Part shown: piece after piece, positions 14,765 to 22,809 of the stretch
Position numbering within the stretch: position 1 is the first letter of the stretch
Layout of the letters: each line of letters opens with the position of its first letter
DNA from: an uncultured Alphaproteobacteria bacterium
GTDB taxonomy: Bacteria > Pseudomonadota > Alphaproteobacteria > Rickettsiales > UBA1997
Assembly (NCBI GenBank): GCA_903898475.1
Contig: CAIUFU010000255.1
Location: 1-23,106, forward strand
DNA: 23,106 nt
Direction of reading: 5' to 3'
Translations under genes and position numbers: made by a program
Notes under the pieces: generated by a model
The model's database searches: none
Told to the model about the DNA's origin: nothing
The model's input: the letters and a program-made list of their open reading frames with translations, nothing else

Positions 14765-15358
14765 TTAAATCTTTAAAAAAACCGTCGTATTCTTCACCCT
14801 TAACTGCGCTGGCGCAATTCCAAAAAAATCTCTCTTCTCAAAACCGGCACTTTCAAAAAACCTAAAAATCTTCGCGTAATTTTTTCTTTCTGAATCATCC
14901 AAAATCACCATCCCACCCACCTTCAGCGCCTCAATAACATTCTTCGCACATTCAAATCGCTTCAGCGAATCAATCACAATTAAATCAAATTTCTGCCCCG
15001 AATTTTTAGCAAAATTTTCGTAAAGCGGATTCGTCAAACCATCAGCCATCAAGGTAATTTCAACATTTTCACTCTCCTCTTTTGCCAACATTTCTCGCAC
15101 AATCTTTAACCAAATTTCATTAGTTTCTAAGCCGACAACTCTTTTGGCATTTCGCGCAAAAAATAAAGTCGAAGCGCCGCAGCCAAATTCGAAAATCTCG
15201 TGTTCTTTGGTGATTTTATTTTTTAGAAACTCAATTGCCGGATAACTCATCCAAGGTACCGCAGCACCATTTTCGTCTCGCGAAAAACCATCTGCAAAAG
15301 ATTTTTTCCAACTGATTTTATTACTTGTGAATTGCGTTTTTGTAAGATTTTGTGACAT
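14765..15358 (-). CDS. Class I SAM-dependent methyltransferase-like protein
   Basis: A 197-residue protein with a Rossmann-type methyltransferase core. Motif I is EIFEFGCGAS (54-63), the usual glycine-rich SAM loop. An acidic residue ends the second strand in RVVGLETNE (73-81; Glu78). Motif IV is KFDLIVIDS (123-131), and a later strand is GGMVILDDSER (148-158), which resembles proteins annotated as methyltransferases of unknown substrate. The first about 35 residues (SWKKSFADGFSRDENGAAVPWMSYPAIEFL) match the N-terminus often seen in glycan- or small-molecule-related family members. The substrate is unknown. It is convergent with proB and divergent from the pstS-like gene, with only 55 bp between the starts. 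Confidence 0.75.
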   Translation of the reverse strand: MSQNLTKTQFTSNKISWKKSFADGFSRDENGAAVPWMSYPAIEFLKNKITKEHEIFEFGCGASTLFFARNAKRVVGLETNEIWLKIVREMLAKEESENVEITLMADGLTNPLYENFAKNSGQKFDLIVIDSLKRFECAKNVIEALKVGGMVILDDSERKNYAKIFRFFESAGFEKRDFFGIAPAQLRVKNTTVFLKI

Positions 15359-15413
15359 CTAGTTTTAAATTTGTTAACCCGTCTTTTTTTATCAAAATAC
15401 TTTCCGCTTTTTT

Positions 15414-16478
15414 ATGTTTCGCAGATTTTTTAGCACGGTTTTATTTATTGCCATTTTGCCAATTTCAGCTGCCAACGCTTTAAATTGGGAAATTTTTTTA
15501 CCTAAGACCAGAAGCAATATTCATGTGGTTGGATCCTCAACAATCTCGCCTTTCATGACGGCAATTTCTGAAGAATTTAGTCGCAATCAAAGTTTAAAAA
15601 ATATTCCAACCCCAACCCCAACTGTTGAATCAATTGGCACCGGAAACGGCTTTAAAATGTTTTGCGGCGGCATTGGCCAGAAATATCCTGACTTCGTTAA
15701 CGCCTCACGCCCAATCAAAGAAAGCGAAGTTGAAAGCTGCAACCACAACGGCATTAAAGACATTGTCGAAGTTAAAATCGGCTATGACGGCATTGTAATT
15801 GGCAACATGGTTGGTGGCAAAAAAATTAAACTCACCAAAGAACAAATTTTCTTAGCACTTGCCGAAAAAGTTGCTGACAAAAAAACCGGAAAATTAGTCA
15901 AAAACTTTTACGAAACTTGGGATGAAATTGATCCAAAATTGCCAAAAACAAAAATCTTAGTTTACGGACCACCTTCAACCTCAGGCACGCGCGACGTTCT
16001 GGCTGACATTATTTTGGAAGAAGCCTGCTTATCAAAAAAAGAATTTTTGGATGAATTTCCTGAATTCTACGCCCGCAAAAAACAATGCCACACTTTGCGT
16101 GACGATGAAAAATTTATTGAATCTGGTGAAAATGACCGCGTCATTATTGACCATTTAAAATCAAATCCCGATTCATTTGGCATTTTCGGATTCAACTTTT
16201 TGGTCGAAAATAAAAATGTCATTCAAGCTGCTGCAATTGACAATGTGGCACCAACCTTTACCAGCATTGCCTATAAGAAATATTCTCTTTCTCGCCCACT
16301 CTTTGTTTATTTCAAAAAAGAAAACTTAAATTCAACGCCACACATGCGCGAATTTATCCAAGAAATTATTAGCCCCGATACAATCGGCGCCAAAGGCTAC
16401 CTGCTTAATAGCGGGCTTATTGCTTTGAGCAACGCCGAGTTGGAAGAGGTTAGAAAGAATACTTTATCACAATTGTAA
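15414..16478 (+). CDS. pstS: PstS-like periplasmic phosphate-binding protein
   Basis: A 354-residue protein with a Sec signal peptide (cleavage near ANA-L, about residue 22). The start of the mature domain, IHVVGSSTISPFMTAISEEF, matches the PstS phosphate loop (G-S-S-T-x-x-P), and VESIGTGNGFKMFCGG matches the second (G-S-G-x-G). Later blocks are VNASRPIKESEVESC, VKIGYDGIVIGN, and YGPPSTSGTRDVL, equivalent to the third phosphate-binding S-G-T segment. Four Cys are present in the mature part. PstS captures phosphate and hands it to the PstCAB ABC transporter, whose genes are not in the window. An alternative is a PstS-like protein with another role. The next gene starts 2 nt after this stop, so they are co-transcribed. 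Confidence 0.87.
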   Translation: MFRRFFSTVLFIAILPISAANALNWEIFLPKTRSNIHVVGSSTISPFMTAISEEFSRNQSLKNIPTPTPTVESIGTGNGFKMFCGGIGQKYPDFVNASRPIKESEVESCNHNGIKDIVEVKIGYDGIVIGNMVGGKKIKLTKEQIFLALAEKVADKKTGKLVKNFYETWDEIDPKLPKTKILVYGPPSTSGTRDVLADIILEEACLSKKEFLDEFPEFYARKKQCHTLRDDEKFIESGENDRVIIDHLKSNPDSFGIFGFNFLVENKNVIQAAAIDNVAPTFTSIAYKKYSLSRPLFVYFKKENLNSTPHMREFIQEIISPDTIGAKGYLLNSGLIALSNAELEEVRKNTLSQL

Positions 16479-16480
16479 CT

Positions 16481-17083
16481 ATGAAAATTAAAAAATTTCT
16501 CACCACTGCGGCCCTTTGCGCTGGCCTGCTGTTGCAGTCTTCTTGCATTACAAAATATATCTGGGGCGACAAAAGTTACCAAGAGCAAATCAATCAATTT
16601 TTCATCGGCGCCGATGGCCGCTACGTGGCAATGTTGGGCGATGAATATCACTACGTTTTCTCGGATAATTCCGGCATTCTGAAAACGATTTTATCGATGA
16701 AGCAGCAAGGTGTTTTGACAATTAATGTCACCAAAAGTCATTTAAAACTTTATGCTAATAACGATGTGAAAGGCACTTTGGTGTTTGACGGACCGTTTAG
16801 TATTTTGGACAGAGACGATGCAAAAACCTTACTAAGAATGGGCTTTTCTCCTGATCGCCGCGACCGCTTGACTGTTAAAATGGATCTAACTGGCAAAAGA
16901 TACGCCGCGAAATATTTAAATCAGAGCCTGTCGAAAGTTAACACCTCGCACACAATCACAATTTATTACCACGATTCTAATGTGGTGAAAGATGTGGGCA
17001 AAGTTGCGATTACGCCAATTGCGGTTGGTTTGGATGCAGTGTTGTTGATTGGAAAAATTGTGATTTCGCCGCTGACTTTGTAA
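16481..17083 (+). CDS. Unrecognised lipoprotein
   Basis: A 200-residue protein I do not recognise. It starts with a lipoprotein signal (MKIKKFLTTAALCAGLLLQSSC), with Cys22 as the probable lipidated residue. The mature part has no obvious catalytic motif; it opens YIWGDKSYQEQINQFFIGADGRYVAMLGDEYHYVF, then looks like alternating strands, and ends with a hydrophobic stretch (about 176-200, VAITPIAVGLDAVLLIGKIVISPLTL) that could be a membrane-associated helix. It starts 2 nt after the pstS-like stop and probably depends on that gene for transcription. Its stop abuts the stop of the convergent cobT with no bases between. A 12-base match to the REP-like core occurs inside it (16924-16935), read as codons. 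Confidence 0.75.
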   Translation: MKIKKFLTTAALCAGLLLQSSCITKYIWGDKSYQEQINQFFIGADGRYVAMLGDEYHYVFSDNSGILKTILSMKQQGVLTINVTKSHLKLYANNDVKGTLVFDGPFSILDRDDAKTLLRMGFSPDRRDRLTVKMDLTGKRYAAKYLNQSLSKVNTSHTITIYYHDSNVVKDVGKVAITPIAVGLDAVLLIGKIVISPLTL

Positions 17084-18859
17084 TTAAAGCAACTCAGCAA
17101 TCTTCTCAATCATCACATCACCAAGCTCTTCTAGGCCCTTTATCGCAATCGAGTTGCGGTAAAAATCATCGGTGCTGTGACCAATGCCCACGCCAACAAT
17201 TTCAATATTGCCGCGCTTTTCAATTTTGTTAATCACGTGACGCAAATGGTCACTCAAAATGTCGCTGTCATTAGCTGATGCGGTTGAATCATCTACCGGC
17301 GTGCCATCCGAAATCACCATTAAAATTTTTCGTTTCTCACTTCGCTGCATCAAACGCGAACGCGCGAATAGCAAAGCTTCACCATCAATATTTTCTTTGA
17401 GAATTCCCTCTTTCAACATCAAACCCAAATTCACTTTCGATTTTTTCAAACTTTGATTGAAGTGTTTGTAAATAATGTGACGCAATTCGTTGAGACGTCC
17501 GGGATTGTGAGTACGACCCGAACTCTCCCAAAGTTTACGCGCTTTGCCGCCTTTCCAATCGGCTGTCGTAAATCCAATAATTTCAGTTTTAACAGAAAAT
17601 TTTTCCAAAATTTCGGCAATTATTTCACAAGCCAATGCACTCATTGCAATCGGATTTCCCCGCATCGAGCCAGAATTATCGAGCAAGATTGTCAGCGCTG
17701 TATCTTGGTATTCGTGAGCTTTGTGCGTGATCCAAATATCTTCCACGCTTGGATCAATGACTATTCTGGTTAATTTTTTGCGATCCAAAATTCCCTGAGA
17801 GGATTGCGCTTCTAAAAAAGAATTTTGTTTTGAGAGCAATTTACGCTTCAACTTCAAACTCATTTTTTTTGAAATGCCCGAAAGCTTCGCCACCTTTAAA
17901 TCAAGCTGATCGCGCAAAAGTTCGAGCTCATTTTTGCCAATTAATTTTTGCGGAAAAATCACCTCGTCAAATTTATTGGTGAAAATTTTGTAAGCGTTTT
18001 TGAATTCGATTTTATCTTCGTCGGGGCTTGTTTTCTCTAGCTTTACCGACACATCGCCTTCGAGATCTTCTTCTTTAAAATCGACAATTTTCTGTTCTTC
18101 TTCCATTTGCTGCGTGCCACTTTCTTCATCTTGTGAAAAGTTTTTTTCACTCTCAGCTTCAACATTTTCCTGACCGAAATTGCTTAAATCATTTTCTGAT
18201 TTTTCATTTTGGTCGCTTGGCTTTTCTTTTGATTTCTCTTCACTGTCGTTTTTTTCGTCAGAATTTTCGTCATTTTTTAACAACTCCAAAACCCGCTCCA
18301 CACCTAGCGTAAAATCATTTTGGTTTTCCGTTTTTTGCACCAAGTTTTTAATTTCTTTGACAACTTTTTCTTTAATTTGTTCTTCCAAATCAATCGCCAC
18401 TTCTTTGGTTCTTGGCAAAATTTGTCTCCCAAAAATCTCCTTCAACAAAATCAAAGAAAGGTTGGTAGAGCCGCTAAAAATGTCATCTTCAACCTTGTGT
18501 AAAATATTTTTTACCACACCACGGTAAGAATTTTTTGCGCAAGCAATCACTCGAACTTTCTCAAATTCGTCGAAGAATTTTCGCTCTTCCGCATCCCTTT
18601 TTTTTTCTTGGTGCAGTTTTTTGTCGTGGGCTAGCAAATAGCAGGCAGCCAAATCTGGTGCGGCGCGAAACTGTTTTCTCTCAACCTCCGGCAATCTCAC
18701 TTTTTTTTCACTTAAAACCAAATTTTGATTCCACGAAAAAAAATTATTTTTTTGCTCTGCGTCAAATTCCACCTGCAAATTTTCATCCGCAACTAACGCC
18801 TGCAAAGTTGCGACTAAATTTTCTTTTATTTGATTGTTTTGAGAGTTTTTTAACTTCAT
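17084..18859 (-). CDS. cobT: CobT-like cobaltochelatase subunit (vWA domain)
   Basis: A 591-residue protein of the aerobic cobaltochelatase CobT family. The N-terminal about 180 residues are helical. Residues about 200-285 are very rich in Glu, Asp, Lys and Ser (disordered linker typical of CobT). The C-terminal von Willebrand A domain begins near 388; its metal-ion-dependent adhesion site is DNSGS (394-398), with later TTADW and SDGTPVDD motifs. CobT forms a ring with the AAA+ subunit CobS and drives cobalt insertion into hydrogenobyrinate diamide together with CobN. No cobS, cobN or other cobalamin gene is in the window. CobS/CobT-like pairs also occur in alphaproteobacteria lacking the cobalamin pathway, so a different chaperone-like role is possible. 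Confidence 0.9.
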   Translation of the reverse strand: MKLKNSQNNQIKENLVATLQALVADENLQVEFDAEQKNNFFSWNQNLVLSEKKVRLPEVERKQFRAAPDLAACYLLAHDKKLHQEKKRDAEERKFFDEFEKVRVIACAKNSYRGVVKNILHKVEDDIFSGSTNLSLILLKEIFGRQILPRTKEVAIDLEEQIKEKVVKEIKNLVQKTENQNDFTLGVERVLELLKNDENSDEKNDSEEKSKEKPSDQNEKSENDLSNFGQENVEAESEKNFSQDEESGTQQMEEEQKIVDFKEEDLEGDVSVKLEKTSPDEDKIEFKNAYKIFTNKFDEVIFPQKLIGKNELELLRDQLDLKVAKLSGISKKMSLKLKRKLLSKQNSFLEAQSSQGILDRKKLTRIVIDPSVEDIWITHKAHEYQDTALTILLDNSGSMRGNPIAMSALACEIIAEILEKFSVKTEIIGFTTADWKGGKARKLWESSGRTHNPGRLNELRHIIYKHFNQSLKKSKVNLGLMLKEGILKENIDGEALLFARSRLMQRSEKRKILMVISDGTPVDDSTASANDSDILSDHLRHVINKIEKRGNIEIVGVGIGHSTDDFYRNSIAIKGLEELGDVMIEKIAELL

Positions 18860-18940
18860 TAATTTGTAATTTCTGCCAAAATTTGGCTTATTTTTGATCT
18901 AGCTTTAGAGCTTGCTAACACTGGCTGGAGAGGCATTTTC

Positions 18941-18970
18941 TGAATTTTGCGCCACGTGGCGCAAAATTCA
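18941..18970. repeat. Perfect 30-bp palindrome downstream of bioF
   Basis: TGAATTTTGCGCCAC followed directly by its exact reverse complement GTGGCGCAAAATTCA, with no loop. It starts 5 nt after the bioF stop codon on the minus strand, and lies about 80 nt upstream of the cobT start. As RNA it would form a stable GC-centred hairpin, so a bioF terminator is possible. No T-tract follows on the minus strand, so an operator site for cobT is an alternative. It is unrelated to the CTTCGAC repeats. Confidence 0.7.
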
Positions 18971-18975
18971 CTTTT

Positions 18976-20097
18976 TTAAGAGATTTTTTTCAGCTCAAAA
19001 TTGAGAATTTCCGCCAGTTTTTTCACCTGATTTTTTTGGTGTTCACTCGAAAAAGTAATGCGCAATCTCGCTTTTCCAACTTCAACTGTTGGTGGACGAA
19101 TTGCTGAAATTAACATTCCTTTTTCCGCCACTTTTTTAGCGATTTCCAAAGCCTTTTTATTTTCACCAACAATCAACACCACGATTGCTGATTGCGGCTT
19201 TTCTCGACCCATTAACTCACAAAAATACTGCGCATTTTTTAGCGCTTTTTGCCCAAGATTTTTTTTCGAAATTATTTTTAGTGAAGTGAGTGCCCCCGCC
19301 AAAATTGCTGGTGGAAGCGCGGTTGAATAAATTGCCGATTTGGCAAAATTGCGCAGGTAATCAATTAGCATTTTGTCGCCGGCAACGTAGCCGCCAAGTG
19401 CACCTACGGCTTTAGAAAAAGTTCCCATTTGCAAATGATTAGCAGATGCAACCTCGCTCTGATTAAGCCACAAATCGTGAGCCGCATCTGACAGCAAAAT
19501 CGCGTCGAATTTTTCTGCTAACTTTAACAATTCAGAAATCTCACCAACATCGCCATCCATTGAAAATACTGTTTCGGTGACGATTAAACATTTTTTAAAT
19601 TTGCCGCGATTTTCTTCGAGAATTTTTTTGGCGTGCTCAATGTCATTGTGCAAAAAGCGCATTAAACGCGCACCAGAAAGTTTTGATCCGTCAATTGCAG
19701 ACGAGTGAATCAGACGATCCGCAACAATTAAATCACCTTCGCAAACAAGTGCTGGAATAGCGCCAATTGCAGTTGCGTAGCCTGATGAAAAAACAATCGC
19801 ATCTTCACAATTTTTCATTTTAGCAATTTGCTTTTCTACTTTTTCGTAAAGCGAATTGTTGCCACTAACGTAGCGCGAAGCACGTGCACCAACGCCGAAC
19901 TTTTCAATTGCAGCGATTGCCGCTTTTTTTACTTGGGCGTTTTGTGAAAGGCCTAGGTAGTCGTTGCAGCAAAATGAAATGAAGTTTTTTTTACCACGGC
20001 GGATGGTGGTAGAGCTAGTGGAATCAGAGGATGTGAGATAGCGGTAGAGGTTTTTTTCTTTTTGGTTTTCTAGGGAGGTGGAGTAGAAATTTAACAC
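18976..20097 (-). CDS. bioF: 8-amino-7-oxononanoate synthase-like (BioF)
   Basis: A 373-residue PLP-dependent alpha-oxoamine synthase. BioF condenses pimeloyl-ACP or pimeloyl-CoA with L-alanine in biotin synthesis. Family features: CCNDYLGL (43-50), GVGARASRYVSGN (68-80), HSSAIDG (131-137), and the Schiff-base lysine K229 in MGTFSKAVGALGGYVAG. The end ISAIRPPTVEVGKARLRITFSSEH matches BioF closely (usually A-I-R-P-P-T-V-P-x-G-x-x-R-L-R) and argues for BioF rather than 5-aminolevulinate synthase. The pyridine-binding segment reads LLSDAAHDLW where most members have D-(D/E)-A-H-x-x-G; Asp204 and His207 remain but the following glycine is replaced. No other bio genes are in the window. It follows gyrB after 94 bp. 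Confidence 0.85.
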   Translation of the reverse strand: MLNFYSTSLENQKEKNLYRYLTSSDSTSSTTIRRGKKNFISFCCNDYLGLSQNAQVKKAAIAAIEKFGVGARASRYVSGNNSLYEKVEKQIAKMKNCEDAIVFSSGYATAIGAIPALVCEGDLIVADRLIHSSAIDGSKLSGARLMRFLHNDIEHAKKILEENRGKFKKCLIVTETVFSMDGDVGEISELLKLAEKFDAILLSDAAHDLWLNQSEVASANHLQMGTFSKAVGALGGYVAGDKMLIDYLRNFAKSAIYSTALPPAILAGALTSLKIISKKNLGQKALKNAQYFCELMGREKPQSAIVVLIVGENKKALEIAKKVAEKGMLISAIRPPTVEVGKARLRITFSSEHQKNQVKKLAEILNFELKKIS

Positions 20098-20129
20098 TGA
20101 TTTTCTTTGGTTTTATTTTCTTACACACC

Positions 20130-20172
20130 ACCCCAATGTCACCCTGAGCATGTCGAAGGGTGACATTGGGGT
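20130..20172. repeat. REP-like palindrome between gyrB and bioF
   Basis: A perfect 16-bp stem: 20130-20145 (ACCCCAATGTCACCCT) and 20157-20172, with an 11-nt loop GAGCATGTCGA. The loop and inner stem are the same core as the repeats at 12462-12562 and 22810-22842 with one base changed (CATG for CCTG). It lies 19 nt downstream of the gyrB stop and 32 nt upstream of bioF. Confidence 0.9.
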
Positions 20173-20191
20173 TAAGTGACGTAGCGATTAA

Positions 20192-22654
20192 CTAAACGTC
20201 CAAATTCACAACTTTCAGCGCATTTTCTTGAATGAAATCGCGTCTTGGCTCAACCACGTTGCCCATCAAAGTTGAGAAGGTTTGGTCGGCGTCGTCGTAC
20301 TGGTCTACTTTAACTTGTAGTAGAGTTCGGTTAGCTGGATCCAAAGTGGTTTCCCAAAGTTGTTCGGCGTTCATTTCACCCAAACCTTTAAAGCGTTGAA
20401 TAGTAACGCCTTTTTTGCCGGTTTCGGTAATGATTGCCATTAGCTCTAAAGGCTTAGTGGCCACGCGCTCGTCTTCACCGCGGATGAATTTCAATTTGCC
20501 TTCAAATTCTTCAGAAATTTGTTCTTTAATTTGCGCAATTACGGCAACTTCTGGCAGGTCGAAATAAGAATTTTTTACCAAATAAGAAGTTTTAACGCCT
20601 CTGGTTTCTTTGATTAATTCAATGTCGTCAGATTCAGTAACAACGGCTTTCCAAGTCACTTCTTCGTCGGAAGTTGCAGCAAAGATTTTTTCAATTTTTG
20701 CAGTTAGCGCTTTTGATTTTGCAGCGTCTTTCATCCACAATTTGTCGAAGGCGCCAGCCATTGCTAAATTTTCAGCAATGTCGGTTGGCATTACGCGGGT
20801 CAAGCTTTGAATCAAATGAGCAAATTTTTGTAGCTTGCTTACGAAATCGTGCAAATCAGCACCAGTTCTGTCTCCGGCTTTGGTTTTCAAAAGTGCGTTG
20901 GTCAAAGCATTTTCAATAATGTAGCTCTGCCAAGCTTGTTCGTTTTTCAAATAAACTTCGCTCGAACCTTTTTTCACTTTGTAAAGTGGCGGTTGCGCGA
21001 TGTAGAGGAAGCCGTATTCGATTAGCTTTGGCATGTGACGGAAGAAGAAGGTCAAAAGCAAAGTGCGAATGTGCGAACCATCCACGTCAGCGTCGGCCAT
21101 GATGATGATTTTGTGGTAGCGCACTTTTGATGGGTCAAAATCTTCAGCGCCGATGCCGGTGCCGAGAGCCGTAATCATTGTGCCGATTTCAACTGACGAC
21201 AACATTTTGTCAAAACGCGCGCGTTCAACGTTTAGAATTTTACCGCGAATTGGTAGGATTGCTTGGTATTTACGGTTACGTCCACCTTTGGCTGAGCCAC
21301 CCGCCGAGTTTCCTTCAACGATGAAAATTTCAGAAAGAGCTGGGTCTTTTTCTTGGCAATCGGCCAATTTTCCTGGCAGGTTGGAAACTTCGAGGGAAGT
21401 TTTTCTGCGAGTTAATTCACGAGCTTTTCTTGCCGCTTCGCGAGCTTGCGCTGCTTCAACTGCTTTGCCGACAATGATTTTGGCGTCAGATGGGCGCTCT
21501 TCAAACCATTGAGCAAGTTTGTCGTTTACACCTGATTCAACGAAAGTTCTAACTTCGGAAGAAACTAGTTTGTCTTTGGTTTGTGAAGAAAATTTTGGAT
21601 CAGGAACTTTAACCGAGATCACGCAAGTGAGACCTTCACGCACATCTTCACCAGTTAAAACGATTTTGTCTTTTTTGAAAAGTTTGTTGTCGGATGCGTA
21701 GTTGTTAATGGTGCGAGTAAGCGCCGAGCGAAGCCCCGCAAGGTGGGTGCCACCGTCGCGTTGACGAATATTGTTGGTAAAACACAAAATATTTTCGTGG
21801 TAGCTGTCATTCCATTGCATTGAAACTTCCATGCTGATGCCGCTGGTTTTATCGGAGGCGATCACGCTTAAAGTTTGGTGCGCTGGGTTTTTGCTTTTGT
21901 CTAAGAATTTTACGTAAGCTTCAACGCCGCCTTGGTAGAATAAAATTGATTCTTTTGGCTCTTCTTCGCGCAAATCGCGCAAGATAATTTTTACGCCCGA
22001 GTTAAGAAATGAAAGCTCACGCAGACGTTGCTCAAGAGTTGAGTAACTGAATTCTAAAACATTGTTAAAAGTTTGGGCAGATGGGTGAAAGGTAACTTGC
22101 GTACCTTTATTGCCGTTAGCGTCACCAATCATTTTAAGTGGTGAAACCGCATCCCCATGTTGGAAGCGCATGTTGTATTCTTTGCCATCGCGCCAGATGT
22201 TGAGTTCTAACCAGTCAGAAAGTGCGTTTACAACCGACACACCAACCCCGTGCAAACCACCAGAAACTTTGTAAGAATTTTGATCGAATTTACCACCGGC
22301 GTGAAGTTGAGTCATGATTACTTCAGCGGCTGAAACGCCTTCTTCTTTGTGGATATCAACGGGAATACCGCGACCATTATCTTTTACGGTAACTGAACCG
22401 TCAGCGTTTAGAGTTACGTTAACCGCGTCACAATGCCCCGCCAAAGCTTCGTCAATTGCGTTATCGACAACTTCGTAAACCATGTGGTGCAAACCAGAAC
22501 CGTCGTCAGTATCGCCAATGTACATACCCGGACGTTTGCGTACAGCGTCCAAGCCTTTTAAAACTTTGATCGAATCAGAAGAATATTCGGCAGTCACAGT
22601 GTGATCCATTACTTCTTCAACAGCAGGAGAATTGTCTTGTTTTTTAGCTGACAT
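20192..22654 (-). CDS. gyrB: DNA gyrase subunit B
   Basis: An 820-residue ATPase and TOPRIM subunit of the type II topoisomerase that introduces negative supercoils. The GHKL ATPase domain has YEVVDNAIDEALAG (60-73), DNGRGIP (92-98) and GGLHGVGVSVVNALS (132-146). The transducer domain follows, then TOPRIM with EG at 447-448 and the DADVDGSHI metal motif in the 520s. The C-terminal part has QRFKGLGEMNAEQLWETTLDP, and the end PRRDFIQENALKVVNLDV is typical. The only odd feature is Asn449 in IVEGNSAGGSAKGG, where gyrases have Asp (E. coli Asp426). The long insert at about 575-710 fits GyrB proteins of about 800 residues, not ParE. The ATG at 22654 has no clear Shine-Dalgarno sequence. Confidence 0.97.
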   Translation of the reverse strand: MSAKKQDNSPAVEEVMDHTVTAEYSSDSIKVLKGLDAVRKRPGMYIGDTDDGSGLHHMVYEVVDNAIDEALAGHCDAVNVTLNADGSVTVKDNGRGIPVDIHKEEGVSAAEVIMTQLHAGGKFDQNSYKVSGGLHGVGVSVVNALSDWLELNIWRDGKEYNMRFQHGDAVSPLKMIGDANGNKGTQVTFHPSAQTFNNVLEFSYSTLEQRLRELSFLNSGVKIILRDLREEEPKESILFYQGGVEAYVKFLDKSKNPAHQTLSVIASDKTSGISMEVSMQWNDSYHENILCFTNNIRQRDGGTHLAGLRSALTRTINNYASDNKLFKKDKIVLTGEDVREGLTCVISVKVPDPKFSSQTKDKLVSSEVRTFVESGVNDKLAQWFEERPSDAKIIVGKAVEAAQAREAARKARELTRRKTSLEVSNLPGKLADCQEKDPALSEIFIVEGNSAGGSAKGGRNRKYQAILPIRGKILNVERARFDKMLSSVEIGTMITALGTGIGAEDFDPSKVRYHKIIIMADADVDGSHIRTLLLTFFFRHMPKLIEYGFLYIAQPPLYKVKKGSSEVYLKNEQAWQSYIIENALTNALLKTKAGDRTGADLHDFVSKLQKFAHLIQSLTRVMPTDIAENLAMAGAFDKLWMKDAAKSKALTAKIEKIFAATSDEEVTWKAVVTESDDIELIKETRGVKTSYLVKNSYFDLPEVAVIAQIKEQISEEFEGKLKFIRGEDERVATKPLELMAIITETGKKGVTIQRFKGLGEMNAEQLWETTLDPANRTLLQVKVDQYDDADQTFSTLMGNVVEPRRDFIQENALKVVNLDV

Positions 22655-22751
22655 TTTTTGACGGTTTTTTTGTTATTTTTGCAAGAAACGCGGAGGGCTC
22701 AAAAGCCGTGTTATTCGTGGCTTAAAAGGAGTCCGGGAAGATAAAAAGTTA

Positions 22752-22779
22752 AATATAAAAAAGAAGGGAATTTTGTGAA
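22752..22779 (-). promoter_or_regulatory. Possible sigma-70 promoter for gyrB
   Basis: On the minus strand TTCACA (22779-22774, 5 of 6 to TTGACA), a 16-nt spacer, then TATATT (22757-22752, 5 of 6 to TATAAT). It lies about 100 nt upstream of the gyrB start and would give a leader of about 90 nt. The region is AT-rich, so a chance match is possible. Confidence 0.4.
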
Positions 22780-22809
22780 AAAAATGGTGATTTTCTAAGA
22801 GCAAATCTA

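Noticed and set aside
16924..16935. REP-like core (GAGCCTGTCGAA) inside the unrecognised lipoprotein gene
   Set aside because: It is a 12-base match with no complementary arm and reads as normal codons (Q-S-L-S-K). A chance match or an old relic cannot be told apart, so I do not count it as a repeat copy.
18976..20097. 5-aminolevulinate synthase (HemA) as the identity of this enzyme
   Set aside because: Alphaproteobacteria use this enzyme and the fold is the same, but the ending AIRPPTV-x-x-G-x-ARLRI is that of BioF, and the ALAS motif D-E-V-H-A-V-G is absent.
20192..22654. ParE (topoisomerase IV) instead of GyrB
   Set aside because: The 820-residue length with a long insert after the TOPRIM domain, and the ending PRRDFIQENA-x-x-V-x-N-LD-V, fit GyrB; ParE is shorter.
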